Below are positions 33,547 through 45,030 of a stretch of DNA of 64,000 bases, one piece after another. The notes under the pieces are model-generated. The model saw only the letters and a program-made list of their open reading frames with translations, was not told where the DNA came from and ran no database searches. Position 1 is the first letter of the stretch; each line of letters starts with the position of its first letter. Location of the stretch: contig NC_134944.1 of assembly GCF_051020765.1 (NCBI RefSeq), positions 2,046,001 through 2,110,000 on the forward strand, written 5' to 3'. Source of the stretch: Lasioglossum baleicum (lineage: Eukaryota > Arthropoda > Insecta > Hymenoptera > Halictidae). The translations under genes were made by a program, and so were the position numbers.

Positions 33547-34207
33547 ACCATATCTACACGAACAAAGTCATCGACAATAGCGAAGCGCGTTGAAAAAAAA
33601 ATTGGGTCGTTTGAAATTCCCTTTAGCGCGAGCGTGAAGGAAATTACCGTGAAAGATTTCTGTGTTAATGGACGGTGGTAGTAGGATAAACAAGTTTCGA
33701 AAAGAACGTGCGCCGGCTTCTAATTGGCCAACGTCGATACTGTCAACACCGTATCTGCGATTACTTGTGTTGTGCCCCGAAGACCCGAAGAGTAGAACAC
33801 TCGGAGAGTACCGTTCGCACGCGCCGTTCCGTCCGAAGATGCACGCCTCAGCAGTACGTGCAGTCTCGAGACCACTAGAGAATCGCTCGCGACGCGGTTC
33901 ACAGAATTTCCTTATATGGTAATGTTCTACCTGAAATCGTACCTAACAAAAGCTACCGTGAACCAGCCACCGAGTCCTCGGAAAAAGGCTAACGACATGT
34001 AAGCACGGACAGTGCCGGCTTTTCGTTCGATACAAGACGATGATGGTTCGGGACGACTTTCGCCGTATTGCGGATGAGGGGGTACTTAATCGGCTGGACT
34101 TCTCTACCCCTCGAGTGGGCCGAGAGTTTATGGGTCCCATAAAGTTGTCCGGCAGGCCGTGCAGCGATGTTTTTCGTTGGAAAAGCGAATTTAATAGAGA
34201 AAAATAA
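33547..34207. other. Unassigned sequence
   Basis: No supported gene. Overlapping frames on both strands (33662-34263) lack recognisable products. Confidence 0.45.
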
Positions 34208-34380
34208 ATAAATGGGCACGTACAATTTAAAACAGTGGAGGTATTAAAAAGATTTAAGGCCACCAGTGTATTAGTTTCGCCTTAATAAGATAATTAAAAG
34301 AAGAATGAAATTTTCATATAGCTCCTGTGTCTGGCAATCAATGCGAACATTTTTTATTTTGCATAAAGATCCGCAGTCTA
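34208..34380. mobile_element. TA-flanked MITE, GACTGCGGATC family, copy 5 (left end missing)
   Basis: From AATGGGCACGTACAATTTA to ATAAAGATCCGCAGTCTA. One terminus is intact; the opposite 35 bp or so are absent. Confidence 0.8.
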
Positions 34381-35680
34381 TTCATTACCTTGAAGGCAGC
34401 AAGCAAACGTTTGATGGATTAAAGAAGTAGCAAACTTCCTCCACTCCACATAATTCATCCATCATTCTTTCATTACACTAATGAACGAACGAATTGTTTA
34501 GGAGTTATTACAAGCGACTAATTCACGAAGGAGCACAATGGATGTTACGCATTGCCAGAGAATTCCGTCAACATTCCCTGAAAGCATTAATGCTAATAGT
34601 AAATATTTCAACCCGGTGGATCTTCCCGCGACGAAAGAGTTACAACTAAAATGGAAACTTCAGCCCAATTAAGTGTTTCGAAAAGTACCAGTTCACAGTT
34701 CGCGTAGCACTTTCAACCTGTTTGCGAGACTCCCTTTAAAACTCATTCAAAGTTTACCATTGAGTTCATAGAATGGCAAATAACTCTACACAAATACGTG
34801 CACAAAGTGATGAAGTGTCTGTATTTAAGGGTGTCTCCTTTCACGTCGACCTCTTCTTTCGAATTCCCAGATTCGCTCACAGATTAACTTAGGGTAAACG
34901 GAATCCCCGATAGCACTAAAACTGCTCGGTAAGTTGAAATATGGTCTGTTTGTTCTGTGCTGGATGTGAAATCGATCCACGCGAACCACGCGAACCACGT
35001 CGCAGTCATTCGATCATTCTACATTCTAGTCATCTCGACGTGTCTTAATTGTCCTCGGTGAAATTAGCTTTCGCGTCATAAACGCAGCGAACCTGACATC
35101 TGGGAACACAGGTATACAGGTGGTAGCAGGTGAACGAACGAGTTAATGGAGTTTGATAGGTGATAGGATCGATCATGGTCCTCCGGTGGCAGCGGCGATA
35201 ACGTGTCCATCGTCGAGAACCTGCTATATGTATATGTATATGTATATATGTATATTCTACATATATAGTAGATATATGTATGTATGTGTATACATATACA
35301 ATATATCTATACATGTGTGCTGCACAAATCACTTTATGTTACGGTCGCCTGCACGTTAGTGTTGCACTCGAGCACGTGTTCGGTAACGTGCCTCGAATGT
35401 ACGTACGGGATTCCATTTACTTTACTACTTGCCCGGTCAACGATAATAATCATTCCTGAACGAAATGTTGAGATCTGTTTTGTTCCCGAGCCTCCTCTGT
35501 TACTAGGCTAATGGTCTCGGACGATGGGATTTATTACTAGAAATTGATTTCAAGTATTCCATCGATCTGCTTCTGTTCTACAATTGTTTTCTCAGGAACC
35601 GAGTTTCTTTATATCGAGTACTGGGAAGAACTTGTGCCATTCTTTTCGCGAATAAACCAACGGAAGGTGAAGAGAGATCG
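34381..35680. other. Unassigned sequence with a TATATG microsatellite
   Basis: No supported gene. 35224-35310 is an imperfect TATATG/TATACA tract that opens long-looking Tyr/Ile-rich frames on both strands. Confidence 0.5.
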
Positions 35681-35685
35681 CGTCG

Positions 35686-36923
35686 CACAGAGTGGGCTGT
35701 ATGCCCGATTTCAGCGGCCACAGCTAGTTCAAAATTCGCTTAATATTGAAACTGATGTAACTTTCATAAAATTTATCCAAATTTCATGAAAAAACAACCA
35801 TTTTAAAGCTTGAGATTTCTACTTTTTGTACTGTATACCGTTTTTGCTGAAACGGATGTTTTGAGTGCAAAATTTGTCCATAAAGAGGAGTGTATTAGAT
35901 TGTAAAGTTTGTAGCTATTTTTCAATCAAGTACTGCGGATTATAATCAATATTTTAACGTTATTCGTCTATTTTATGTACACTATCGAAAAGTGTAATCA
36001 TTTACGATTAAAATATCTTTTTAAAATAGTTATTGCAAAGAATAATCTCCGTTATTTATAATAGTATGGAAAAATGTTATGAACAAAATTTGCACGGTTC
36101 AGAGGGGGACATGTTGTGGCACAAACATTTTCTGCGTCGGTGGAGGCATAGAGGAGACTAAAAGATATTTAATTATTATTATTATTATTATTTAACAATT
36201 ATTTTATTTTCTTAAAAAAATTTTCTTAAGCGAGTTACTAAAACCATGGTAATAAAAAGTGGCTATATTTTGAGCTTTATTTTTTTTTTAATGTGAAAAC
36301 CTTTTTGCGGTATACTAATTCTAGATATCCTGTAGTTTAATGCCACATAACTTTTATGCCGTTGCGATGAGTTGCATATGTTTAAAAACACTAATTTATG
36401 CAAAGAACCGTCATGAAAATCTAAGAGCTCTTAACCAGGATTGGAAATCGGTAAAAATACGTATAAAAAAATTTTAACATTGACACAGATATGCTTAATA
36501 TAATGTACATACCTTCTTGTAACAACATCTATTCCAAATTTCGTCACAAAAATCACTTTCAACATAAAAATTATAACAAGAAAGAGATGCGTATGAATGG
36601 AATGCTACGATCAAAGGCGTGTGTATCGAACAAGTGCTATGTTTTAATTGGAGACACGGATGACTGTTTGGATAAACAAAAAAAAGGAGTGCACCACGTA
36701 ATGGCATGTTTATTTATCTATATTGGGGCGTAATTACAACATTCTATGTAAATATTTACAATATTGATTTTTGGCCAGCTTTTCAGGTCCAATACCGCAC
36801 TGTGCGATGGGAGATTGTTCCTCAGATATTCAACTATAACTCAAGCCACAAAAATTTTACAATCTATGTAAAGTTTTAAAAATTGAATTTTGACCGCTGA
36901 AATCGGGCATACAGCCCGCTGTG
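35686..36923. mobile_element. Non-autonomous element with CACAG ends and CGTCG target duplication (Transib-like, inferred)
   Basis: Left end CACAGAGTGGGCTGTATGC. The right end, read inverted, is CACAGCGGGCTGTATGCC; both continue into CGATTTCAGCGG(C/T)CA, an inverted repeat of about 32 bp. CGTCG lies immediately outside on both sides (35681-35685, 36924-36928). CAC-starting ends plus a 5-bp GC-rich target duplication are features of Transib elements (established knowledge). The 1238-bp interior is AT-rich with only short frames, none recognisable, so any transposase must act in trans. A 7-bp GCGTCGC reading of the target duplication is also possible. Confidence 0.65.
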
Positions 36924-36928
36924 CGTCG

Positions 36929-38406
36929 CGTCAATCGCGTACGACCATCGCACACGAGATTGCACTAAAAGTGTTACGAACACAGTCGGAACGGTTGAAA
37001 ACACAGGCGAAAATAGGTCGCGAATCGTTTCGAGTGCCCGCAAAAATGAGAATTACGCGACGGTGAGAGACCGGCCATCGCAGTCGTAATTTCGTGGAGA
37101 TAACAAAGTTGAATCCGCGCGCGTAACCAGCACAATTCTGAATGCACGAAAGTCAATTGACCATGGTTGATGCACGGATGCACCACTCCGCGCGCACCGC
37201 ACCAGTGTGCGTGTAACGGTGCAGCCTGTCCAGAAAGAACCTTTCTATGCGATCCCGCGGAGGTTTCTCATTGGCGTGTTTCTGGGTGCATCAACCAGTA
37301 GAAGCAAATTAACAAATGGCGATGCATGAATACGCGTTTGTAACGTCGCGTCGCGTGGTCGCGAGTGGAAGGCGGAGAACGCATAAAGGGAAGAAGTACC
37401 GCTCGGGTTTACGTGCACAAGCACCGTGTAACGCCCGCCGTACGTGAAAGTAAACTATTTCATCCTGTCGCTGGAGTTATTACTGGTCTCTCCCTGCGCG
37501 GCGCGGCGCCATTTTCTACGACCATCGATATGCAGGGAAACGTACAGAAATATGGGGTCACACTGTGCGTTTTCAAACTAGAAGCAACAAATATAAATAA
37601 ATACTAAACTTACTAAACAGTGAACGGTGGAAGAAGGCAACAGGTAATAACTAGACTGCGGATCTTTATGCAAAATAAAATTTTTACACGTCACTTACGG
37701 ATCTTCATGCAAAATAAAGTTTTTACACATCACTTACGATCTGTAGAAGCCAAGTACATACAGTAAATTTTCGATAGACGCGAAAATCTTTTCACGATAG
37801 ATGCGAAAAAAATATCCCCTCCAACTTAATATTCATACTGATCTCGGCTCGGTATATCGGTGTGAACTACTACTAACGCGACGCGGAGAGTCGCAATCGT
37901 CGGCACAATTCAATCGCCTGTGAGTCATCCTTACGTTACACCAACAGTCTATCTTCTTCATTTTCCATGATTCTGTTATGGGACTTTCACTACCTTATTT
38001 CTGGCATTTTTCTGATTAAAATGATACCAAACACGATATAATTTAAATAGAATTTAGTATGTAGTTTAATTGACGATGAAAGTTTCGGGCGCAAGGAAGG
38101 ACAGCGTATAGAAAAGAAAGAGACGCGGAGAGTCGCAGTCGCCGGCACAGTTCAAAGGCCCGCGTGGTCTCGCTTTACACGCGCTGTCGTTCTCTACGTT
38201 CGGCTCGGCCTTTGAAGCATTGAAGCTCGAAAAAAGTAGGACCACGATCGAAAGATGCGAAGAAATCCCCCCGATGCGTTCGCATCTATAGAGAATTTAC
38301 TGTAACAGTTTATTTTCCTCATTAATACTTTTTATATGTTGAAAATAGTGTATCGACACTGTTAAACTCATTTAATCTTTTTACTATTTCGAATTACGCC
38401 TATTCA
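36929..38406. other. Unassigned sequence with a MITE fragment
   Basis: No supported gene. 37652-37740 carries one end of the GACTGCGGATC MITE with its GATCTTTATGCAAAATAAA-type motif duplicated about 50 bp later. The GCGCGGCGCGGCGCC word at 37497-37510 lies in a CpG-rich patch. Confidence 0.5.
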
Positions 38407-38600
38407 TTTTACCACGCTTATATTAGCTTGCCGTGTCGTTGTCGTTGTCGATGTTGTATGCGTCAAATCTTGTAATCGAATTTTAAACCACTTCCCGGTG
38501 AGCTAGAGACTTGAAACTTTAAACATAGCTCAGAACTGGGTGACAATGCAATATTTAAAAAAAAATTTTTTTAAAAGCCTATCCGTTTAGGAGATATAAA
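38407..38600 (+). repeat. Dispersed element R2, copy 2
   Basis: TTTTACCACGCTTATATTAG through GGTGACAATGCAATATT to GTTTAGGAGATATAAA, joined directly to a Tc1 transposase relic at 38602. Confidence 0.7.
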
Positions 38601-38601
38601 C

Positions 38602-38856
38602 TCCACTCTTCAATGGTCGGCGTGCTCACCCGACCTTAATATTATTGAAAATTGCTCAGCAATGCTTTCGCAAGCAGTGTATGCTGAAGGCCGATAATTT
38701 TCAAACATAAATGAATTAAAAACTTGCATTACAACTGAACGGGATAATTTAATTTCGACAAAAATTAAAGAACTATATGATTCTTTACCTAAAAGAATGG
38801 TGGAAATCATAGAAAACAAAGGAGGCTCCACACATTATTGGAAAAATATAGTTTGA
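38602..38856 (+). pseudogene. Tc1-type transposase C-terminus
   Basis: One frame reads TLQWSACSPDLNIIENCSAM, then QAVYAEGR, an in-frame TAA (38695-38697, where a Gln codon is likely), FSNINELKTCITTERDN, LYDSLPKRMVEIIENKGG and STHYWKNIV with a proper stop. SPDLNIIEN is the Tc1 motif carrying the catalytic Glu, and KGGSTHY is a common Tc1 tail. Upstream domains are missing and replaced by element R2. This lineage differs from the one at 19615. Confidence 0.88.
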
Positions 38857-40785
38857 TGTATACAATTGTTATAAGAAATATGTATAGTTTTGTTTCATGA
38901 AACATATAGTTGTGTTGTATAAAATATATATCTTTATTTTTCAAGTGTGTTATCAGTTTGTTTGTGTCGGATTATATGTGTTTCCCTTCCAATTAAGAGA
39001 ACTCATTGAACTAAAGTCAATCTGTGATCTGTTTACATATTCGCAGAAGGTATGTTTTACACACTACACAGAGTTTACACGCTAGCATAATCTTAACACG
39101 AGAAATGAAAGATAGCACACGTGTGCTATCTTTTTCTTTGGAGAATTTGTCAACCTGTGGAGGGGTGCGCGAATAAATACTGGATTAATATTAGATTAAT
39201 ATTTACGAACGCATTACGAGCGGTTGGTTTCCTCGAGTGTAATATCGCGTCCGATCTCTACCGGAAGAACGGAACTTTGGGAAAAGTCCACAATGTTACC
39301 AAACTGTCGTCCATTCCGTCGACAGATGGTCATTGCAGCCCCCTCCCCGATGGAATCGTGCCGAGAGGCTGGAGTGCTCTAGAGGGATAGACGTCGGGAT
39401 CTAAGAAAGTTCCGGGAAAAAGTTGAGATTTCTGTAGAAGTTTGCTTAACATTTATCCATTAACACCGTACCTGTCGGAACATTAATACCGGGCTTCTCT
39501 TTAACCGTGGTGTATCGATAATAAATTCAATCAATTTCTTTGGCACTGTAAGTCCACAAGAAAAAGCACAAGCGAACTTTACAAGAGATCTATGTGTACG
39601 TGGAACACTTTTTGAAGTATTAAATTCTACAATGTAGCTGTAGGGAAAAATTCAGATAAATAGTGTTAGAAGACAAATTCTCTACTTCGAAAGTCGAAAG
39701 AATTATGAACGCTAGGTTTCTCGCACCCACTGCGAGTGATATATGAAACCGTTAGGCACTGAAGTGTCGAAAGAAATTGTCTTGAACAATCTACGTCCGT
39801 ATTGCCAGAGGAAGGCCTCGTTTTAAATGAATGCCAGTCACTCTAGGATCGTTTGTCACTTGCCGAAAATTGGTACAGTAAAGAAAACGTGGAAGTAAGA
39901 AAAGTAGCTTCCACACGAGTTGGAACGTATCATTTGGAAGCTGAAAGTAATGGAGATGGACTCCGCGTTATTTTAAAGAGAAAACTCCAGGCTTTCGAGG
40001 AGCTTGCGTTTCAAATAAATTCAGTCCTCCTTGGAAAGTGTATATATTTCTACGAAATTACGGTTTTATACCGTGAAATCTAACACAATAAGTTTATCTC
40101 CTAAACTCTAAACTATTGCTCTGTTTGACGTTGATCAACGTAACTGTATTTTCGGAACGTTGAAATGAAATCGCAGCAGAAAAAACATTCGCGGTGTAAT
40201 TATAACCGTTCATTAGTGCAGCGCCCTATGCATGCCCGTAAACTGTAACGGGTCGAACAAAGAAACGAGGAAGAAAGGCATACTCGCGGTTGAAATTCGC
40301 CGAGATATTTTTCGTGGCGTTTATGCTTGGGCCGCGCGAGCGTTCACGAAGAAAATGGCGGGTTAACCTGAAAATATGGTATTAACATTTCTCCGCGGTG
40401 CTTGCGGAACGAAAAGAACGACACGTTTTTTTTCCTTCTTCGGTACGCTTCTTCGCTTATGCACCGATGCTTCGCCGTGTTGTTGCCGGGAGCAGCATTG
40501 TCTCGCAAGGGGTAGAGAAAGCTGTCTCGTGATGAGATTTAACCGCGATTTTATAAAAAGCTTTCGTTACGATCCGCGGGCGGACGGTAAGTAAGGAAAG
40601 CCGGGAATGAAATCAACGAGACGAAAACGTAACGAAATAGGCGCAGCCCGCGGAGAAACCACGAAAGAAAAATTAATTAAAATCAATCCCGACGGTTTAT
40701 TCAACTCTGATTGGTTATACATTTTTCCGGGAAGCGTGGCCAACTCCGGAAACTCAAATCAAACTTGAAAACAGTTATGATATCG
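38857..40785. other. Unassigned sequence
   Basis: 1.9 kb without a supported gene. A palindromic GATAGCACACGTGTGCTATC lies at 39111-39130. Confidence 0.45.
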
Positions 40786-40786
40786 G

Positions 40787-41012
40787 TTTCGGTCCTTGAA
40801 ACAGTTATGAAGGACCGATATTCTGAATAACTGTTATGAAGACCCGAAGTTTTGGTTGATATCGGTTTCGATTACGGTCCTTCGTACATGGATATCGGTC
40901 CTACCATCGAGTAGTAATCGAAACCGATATCAACCAAAATTTCGGGCCTTCATAACAGTTATTCAGAATATCGATCCTTCATAACTGTTTCGATCAAGCC
41001 CGAAATGAAACA
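40787..41012. repeat. Large palindrome with repeated AACAGTTATGAAGG modules
   Basis: Arms of about 85 bp face each other: GTCCTTGAAACAGTTATGA ... TGATATCGGTTTCGATTAC and GTAATCGAAACCGATATCA ... TCATAACTGTTTCGATC. They are separated by about 40 bp holding further GATATCGGTCC motifs. The module AACAGTTAT recurs at least six times in both orientations from 40770 to 41025. No element termini identified. Confidence 0.75.
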
Positions 41013-42350
41013 GTCTCAAACAGTTATTTCCGGGCCCGTTTCAAGCCCTGAATCAAACAATCTTGGGAGAGAGGGAGTCGCCGAAGAATCGAAACGTTTT
41101 AAAGAATAGGGATTTCATGTTAACGCATTGTTTTCTGCTTGTTGTCGAATACATATCCTCTGAATTCCATGCAGTGCTGAGTCTCTTCTAAAAAATTGTC
41201 GGGATATTCTATCATATGTAATTAAAGTAATTAAGAAAAAGATAAACAAAAATCAGACTTCCAAGCCATCCTGTTAATTCCGAGCGGCGTGAGAAATAAA
41301 CGAGCGAATTCCATTCGTCAGGCTTTACATCGGTGAAGTAAGCGGAAACGAATCGATGGAATTCAATTTCTGTTCCAGGGAATCTAATGAAATATTCCTT
41401 TGCGTCACTTATATAAACGCGGGCAAAAATATACATGTATATATATTGTATCGTGTGTGCCCGTGTGTGTACGAAGTAGCTGTAACAGTTTTTTTTCCCT
41501 TTTGTGCTACGATGAAATGCTATCGACTCACTCCGGGGGAAAATATACACTGCAGGCTCGGGTACATAAACTGTGATTGAAAGTATTTTAATGGCGGAGC
41601 CGAAAGAAGTTGATCAAACGCGATAGATCGCGGAGATTCTGGTATTATATACAGTTACAACCTCGGCTGCGAATTAATTGGAATCCAGTCCACTGTAAAA
41701 ACTATTACGTAACTCAGTGCGGATTTTGTATGAAAAATATAAAACTGAACGAACAGTAAGAAATGGAAGCCAACCAGAAAATTGTTTCTTTGCTTAAGCC
41801 CTTGCGCTACGATTTACTTTACGATTGCAGTGATTAGAATTATATTCAAGAAGTTTTCACTTCGAAAAAAAATGAACGAAAGTAATATTTTTCTGGAGAA
41901 TTACGTTGTCAAAATGTATCACTTCGTACCGTAAACCGCAGCGATGATGTCAGGAATGAAAGATTTAAAGCTTGTACCGCCGCGCCGCGCCGCGCGTCGG
42001 TGCAGTACATGCAGTTACTACTGCCGAGGCTTTCAATGTGCATTTCAATCCCCTGTTGAAGGCAACTGCGGTGTTAGCGAAACGCTGGGATAATTCTTCT
42101 ACACGGATGCGGCTTACGTTCGAAAACCTCAACAGGAGCGGTTGCATACCAACAATAACGACTGTATTCTCTTCTAGCAAACTTCTGTGCATTCAAAACC
42201 TATCCACATACAACTCACTTTTTTGTTTGCTTGTGCAATTCTTAGACTGCGTCACTTACGATGGAAAAGAATGAATATAAAAGCACATATTTTAAATACG
42301 GTTTTCGATACGACGAAACGGAAAACGGAAAAATGTCTGGTCGGCTAATA
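41013..42350. other. Unassigned sequence
   Basis: No supported gene. 41212-41580 has frames on both strands without recognisable products. 41979-41997 is the longest run of the CCGCGCCGCG word. Confidence 0.45.
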
Positions 42351-42352
42351 TA

Positions 42353-43590
42353 CACTCCTCAAAAGAATTAAGGGATCACTTCTGCGAACCCGAAAAATTG
42401 CTCCCACTATACGTGATCATAACTCCGTTAAAAATTGCTGCATCGACATCTTTAATCAATGGTTTGAAAGCCTGAAACCTCTAGTTTCAGATGCTCTGTT
42501 TCAAATTCTAGCTATATTGGTTTTTTACGAAGTTATAGCGAGATGAAGACAACATTGACGGTTAACAAACATTTTGTGCAACTTTGGAACATCACACGGA
42601 GAGCAACAAATTTTTGTGATAATTCGCATTAATATCAATTGGGAGGGCTATCTTTCCTGTGTAAATTGTGTGGTTGTTGATTATTGTGCGATTTTTTTTA
42701 TTCGAGTTATTCAACATTGAAGTAAATATAGGGTATTTAACTTTAACCGGCTCCGGAAAGCGAAAAAATTATCGTAGAATCTTATGCGAAAAAGCAATAG
42801 AAAGAGCGTTTCTTTCTCTTCTAGACACTTCTTTTGTTTTTTCAATTTTATTAACATTTTGATGTACCAGGTGTTTCTGAAAATATGCTTAAAAAATGCA
42901 CAATTTCCACTTTTCCTTTAATTCGCTGTATCTCGGCGAGAAATGATCGTAATACCATGATCCGAACGTCAGATTGAAGCAGAGATTCTGCCGATTCGAT
43001 TGAGTGCACCATGGACTCGCTGCGACAATCTTTTACATACCTATGGCAGCTGTGTTTGAAGTTAGTGCTTCGCAAAAATTAGCGCGCCACGTACAGCGGC
43101 TGCCTGACATCTCTGAAGACGCTACGACGAAATCTGTGTAAAAATTAAAGAACTTTCGATAGAAATGAGATAGAGCGATGAAATTTTTTTAGAATGAAAG
43201 CTGAAACTTTGCAGAATATGAAATAATTATGGAGATTGTGGTACGAGCGTTTTTTAACCTTGAGAAAATTCGATAAACATGTAGAATTTCAAGAAAATGT
43301 GGTTTATCCAGTACCACATGCGGAAAAATTTTTTTTTAACATGCTATATATCATTTCCCGTAGATTGTTTCACGCCGATTTCAAATCTGGTCTCAAAATT
43401 TGTCTACGACCTCACGATTTTTGCAAGAAATCGATTTTTGTGAACAAAACCAATGTAATCATTTTTCACAAAAATCGATTTACGATATTTTTAACGATAT
43501 CGATACAACAATTTTTGACGGAGTTATGATCACGTATAGTGGGAGCAATTTTTCGGGTTCGTAAAAGTGATCCCGTAATTCTTTTGAGTA
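42353..43590. mobile_element. Composite element of the CACTCCTCAAAAG family
   Basis: Starts CACTCCTCAAAAGAATTAAG as in 51084. The right end carries the inverse of its sub-terminal sequence (AGTTATGATCACGTATAGTG ... AATTCTTTTGAGTATTTTCG) at 43516-43585. The left arm matches 51084 up to about 42600. The centre contains unrelated DNA, then the block AAAGAACTTTCGATAGAAA ... TTTCACGCCGATTTC seen at 29025-30196. It is probably an autonomous-derived or rearranged version of the foldback at 51084. Confidence 0.65.
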
Positions 43591-44895
43591 TTTTCGAGTG
43601 CCCTAGAGTGGATCTATAGTGGAGCAGCGAGGTGAGCTGTGCGGCGAAAAAGAAAGAAAAACGATGAAAATGCATATGTACTTTTTCATTAGTATGTGTC
43701 GAAATGTTGTCATGAATGTTGGTTTCTTCTCACCGCGCCGCTATCATCGATGATCGCAGCTCCACTATAAATCCATCCTTAGTCTCGGCGATGTGTCCGG
43801 TACAAAACCGCTCGCCATCGTTAGACAATTTTAATTTGGCCCGGGACGTTGCAAAAACCGCTCCAACTGAAATTACTCGGTCCTCGAGACCGTTGCATAT
43901 TTATTTGCAACATTTTTCGGTGTCCCCGGCAGTCTCGGCAGACGTTCGAGGGTGGGTGACGGGCTGATTTAAATGGAATAGCTACTATATTAAAAACGTT
44001 AGCGGAGAAATGAAATATGCGACTCGACATCGAAAAGGAACGCGCGTGTTTCATTTTCCCGGTATCAAGGTCCGTCGGAGCGGAAACCATGTGCACCAGA
44101 AACATTCAGGGTCTCGTTTGTGATAAAAATTAAGGTCAGTTCGAAGGTATCTGCGTAAATGCATACACGTTTCTGTACGTACGTCGTATATATATATGTA
44201 CACACGTGTATATGTACATGTGCATGCGCGATAGGTAACCGTTGCAGTTGGCTACGTGCATAAGAGAAGATAGTTATCGAAAATTACAGGGTTGTAGAAT
44301 AGTTCCTCCGGTATTCCATTTAAGCTCATTTTACACTAAAGAAGTTTATCTCGTTTGCACTCGGCGCGCGGTGTGCAATATTGTAGCCGCGTCCTGTTTT
44401 TCCGCCACAGATTTTATGAAACTGGTATAGCGTGTGCGTTGCCAAGGAAAACTCCGCGGGGGCGGAGAATGTTCAGTAACTTTTCAGGTTTATTAGTCTC
44501 AAGGGTGGTGCTCGGCTTCTTATTGAAACAAAGTTCCGTCGCCGTTGACTAATTGGCGGATACGTTTCTCCGTTTATACCCCGGCCGCCACTGATTTTCA
44601 CCGGCGCGGCGTTGTGTGCACCGTTTCTATAAAATCGGTGGAATTCGCAATTTTCATGTCATGCAATACGCGCCGCGACAAAGATACGAGGCATGTCAGA
44701 AAATTGATTGATATAACCTAGATGTACATCAGTATCTTGACAACAAGCATTGTCACACATTCACACAGCGTGTCACACATTCAACATAAATTTATTTTCC
44801 CCAAAGCAAGTGAGTGTGTCTTTATGAACAATATTTTTTACAATTCGATCATTCAATATTTCTGTTTTCTCAAAATTATTATAACATATTTACTT
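43591..44895. other. Unassigned sequence
   Basis: No supported gene. 44188-44222 is a TATATG/ACACGTGTATA tract. One CCGGCGCGGCG word lies at 44601-44611. Confidence 0.45.
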
Positions 44896-45030
44896 TACAG
44901 ACGCGATTCAAACAAATCTTGAAAGAGATCCAAACTAGGATCGAAACGTTGATTTTGTTTGACAATTAGCAAAATTGCTTTATAATTCGTAATAAACGGT
45001 AGAACCGTTGCGCCGAGAACATTTAAAAAT
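44896..45030 (+). repeat. Penelope-like (inferred) terminal motif, copy b
   Basis: CAGACGCGATT, TCTTGAAAGA, stem GATCC-aaacta-GGATC (44927-44942), GAAACGTTG, then GCAAAATTGCTTT and GTAGAACCGTTGCGCCGAG. The block order and spacing match copies a, c and d. Confidence 0.6.

Noticed and set aside
35045..35359. Tyr/Ile-rich open frames on both strands
   Set aside because: Translation of a TATATG/TATACA microsatellite.
40376..40594. 72-codon CpG-rich frame as a gene
   Set aside because: Short, unrecognised, without splice or promoter evidence.
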